Virus record (IMG/VR): IMGVR_UViG_3300028394_000162
Coordinates: 1 to 38,315 of that record
DNA from: a virus
Length of the DNA: 38,315 bases
Strand: one strand, 5' to 3'
Positions 36,996 through 38,315 of the stretch are shown here, piece by piece. Position 1 is the stretch's first letter. Each line of letters starts with the position of its first letter. The notes under the pieces are model-generated. The model worked only from the letters and a program-made list of their open reading frames with translations, was not told where the DNA came from and searched no databases. A program made the position numbers and the translations under genes.

Positions 36996-38315
36996 TGGCA
37001 ACGCAGAACAATAACCAAATTACCGCGCCCCGTGTTGACTTCTTAGATGAGCGCACGGGAAAAATCTCGCGTGAGTGGTACATGTTCTTATACAACTTGT
37101 ATTCAATTACAGGTTCAGGCTCAGGCATCACGCCCATCATTAACGGCGGTACGGGGCTAAGCACGCTGCCCACCAATGGGCAATTGCTGATTGGCAATAA
37201 CGGCGCGTACAGCCTTGGTACATTGGGCGCAGGCGTTGGCGTCTCAATAACCAATGGTTCGGGCACAATTGTGCTGGCTAACACTGGTGTGCTGTCAAAC
37301 ATTGCAGGCACAGGAATATCGGTGTCTAGCGCCACCGGCAACGTCACAATTGCAAACACAGGCGTTTTGTCATTCTCAGGCGGCACAACTGGCTTAACAC
37401 CTGTGGCTGCTGCCGTAGGCGCCGTAACATTAGGCGGTACACTGGCTATTGCTAATGGAGGTACTGGCACTGCAACTCCAAGTTTGATTGCTGGAACCAA
37501 CATAACCATTACTGGAACTTGGCCTAATCAGACAATTAACAGTTCTGGCGGCAGTGGCAGCGGAACTGTAACTAGCGTTGCAGCTTTAACACTTGGAACA
37601 ACCGGAACTGATCTTAGTTCAACAGTTGCAAACAGCACAACAACACCCGTAATTACTTTAAATGTACCAACAGCATCTGCCACTAATCGTGGTGTTTTAA
37701 GTTCTGCGGATTGGACTACTTTTAACAACAAAGGTTCAGGCACAATTACATCGGTGACAGGTACAGCGCCGGTGATGTCCACGGGTGGGCAGACACCTGC
37801 AATCAGTTTGGCGTCAGGTTATGGCGACACACAAAACCCTTACGCCGCAAAGACTGCCAACTATGTTCTGGCTGGCCCTGCATCCGGCGCGGCGACTGTA
37901 CCTACGTTTAGAAGTCTTGTAGTGGCAGACATCCCCGCGCTTCCGTATGCCCCGCAGACTAGCGGAACGTCAATACTGTACGGCAACGGTACTGGTGGCT
38001 TTAGTAACGTAACTATTGGCTCTGGTATTAGTTTTATTAGCGGCACTTTATCTGCAACTGGATCAGGCGGTACTGTTACTTCTGTTGGCGGCACAGGAAC
38101 GGTTAACGGCTTGACTTTGACGGGCACGGTAACCAGTTCAGGAAACCTGACACTGGGCGGAACGCTTGATTTGTCCAGCCCACCAGCCATCGGCGGCACT
38201 ACTGCTGCTGCGGGTACGTTTACGACTGTTACCGCAACAACGGTAAATATTGCTGCATCAGCAGCTAATGCTGGTTTGACGTTGTTGCGAGATACTGGAA
38301 CCGCCACTAGAAGTT
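36995..38315 (+). CDS. Long tail fibre protein, 3' end beyond the window
   Basis: 440 codons are visible. The N-terminus has VDFLDERTGKISREWYMFLYN, a virion-attachment segment known in podovirus fibres. The body repeats short Gly/Thr/Ser-rich beta units (GGTGLSTLPTNGQLLIGN, VTSVAALTLGTTG, NRGVLSSADWTTFNNKG). The last 127 bases equal 1194-1320 in frame. If the genome is circular, the gene continues at 1321 and ends at 1928, giving 642 residues. It replaces the position of P22's tail needle gene. Confidence 0.85.
   Translation, partial: MATQNNNQITAPRVDFLDERTGKISREWYMFLYNLYSITGSGSGITPIINGGTGLSTLPTNGQLLIGNNGAYSLGTLGAGVGVSITNGSGTIVLANTGVLSNIAGTGISVSSATGNVTIANTGVLSFSGGTTGLTPVAAAVGAVTLGGTLAIANGGTGTATPSLIAGTNITITGTWPNQTINSSGGSGSGTVTSVAALTLGTTGTDLSSTVANSTTTPVITLNVPTASATNRGVLSSADWTTFNNKGSGTITSVTGTAPVMSTGGQTPAISLASGYGDTQNPYAAKTANYVLAGPASGAATVPTFRSLVVADIPALPYAPQTSGTSILYGNGTGGFSNVTIGSGISFISGTLSATGSGGTVTSVGGTGTVNGLTLTGTVTSSGNLTLGGTLDLSSPPAIGGTTAAAGTFTTVTATTVNIAASAANAGLTLLRDTGTATRS
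38189..38315 (+). repeat. 127-bp exact repeat of 1194-1320 at the window edge
   Basis: Second copy of the repeat described at 1194-1320. Its length and edge position suggest the overlap of an assembly graph, so bases after 38315 in the real genome should be those from 1321 on. Confidence 0.9.

Noticed and set aside
1-38315. Integrase, CI-type repressor, CRISPR array, tRNA genes, transposase
   Set aside because: I looked through all gene products and spacer-like repeats and found none. The GTCCAC array has irregular spacing and no CRISPR repeat-spacer pattern.

Overview
The window is an almost complete genome of a P22-like short-tailed bacteriophage (podovirus-type Caudoviricetes), evidently assembled from reads. 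The virion set is diagnostic: large terminase, a 725-residue P22-type portal, scaffold, P22-family coat, gp4-like tail accessory factor, gp10-like packaged-DNA stabilisation protein, tailspike and fibres, and three ejection-type proteins. The last 127 bases (38189-38315) are identical to 1194-1320, and both copies are in the same reading frame. The simplest reading is a closed molecule of 36,995 bp (1194-38188), plus a 1,193-base left branch that belongs to a variant or a second phage sharing the fibre tail. Codon use, LexA-type operator and DnaA-like motifs suggest a proteobacterial host, perhaps a freshwater betaproteobacterium; that is inference. I see no integrase, CRISPR array or tRNA gene.

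Layout. 1-3221: structural and fibre genes ending in a glycine-rich adhesin-like protein. 3225-7440: ejection proteins. 7440-8595: lysis cassette of membrane protein, 3TM holin and GH108 endolysin, in overlapping ATGA/TAATG couplings. 8603-9987: GNAT acetyltransferase and HTH-metallophosphoesterase. 9977-13651: leftward early operon of twelve small or replication-accessory genes starting with a VRR-NUC nuclease, DUF3310 protein and SF2 helicase, several of them below 60 residues. 13652-13738: divergent control region. 13739-20026: rightward replication operon with Cas4/RecB-like nuclease, an SSB-like protein, a structured RNA candidate, family A DNA polymerase and a RepB/NrS-1-like primase-helicase, closed by a terminator. 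20051-21891: second leftward operon of nine small unknown genes. 21892-22559: the only long gene-free stretch. It holds a leftward promoter with an inverted repeat, a LexA-like box on a rightward promoter, a dense array of GTCCAC/GTGGAC repeats and a T-rich tract, and is the best origin/control candidate. 22560-38315: rightward packaging and morphogenesis genes.

How it works together. The two leftward operons and the rightward replication operon look early, fired from two divergent control regions. The late block runs terminase, portal, fibres and tailspike, scaffold, coat, two small surface-type proteins, neck proteins and fibre, then (around the circle) ejection and lysis. The coat gene and the two following genes each carry their own intrinsic terminator, which would grade expression by position. 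Two points deserve most attention: an 88-nt RNA candidate with interlocking complementary segments just upstream of the DNA polymerase start, and the LexA-box/repeat-array region upstream of the terminase.
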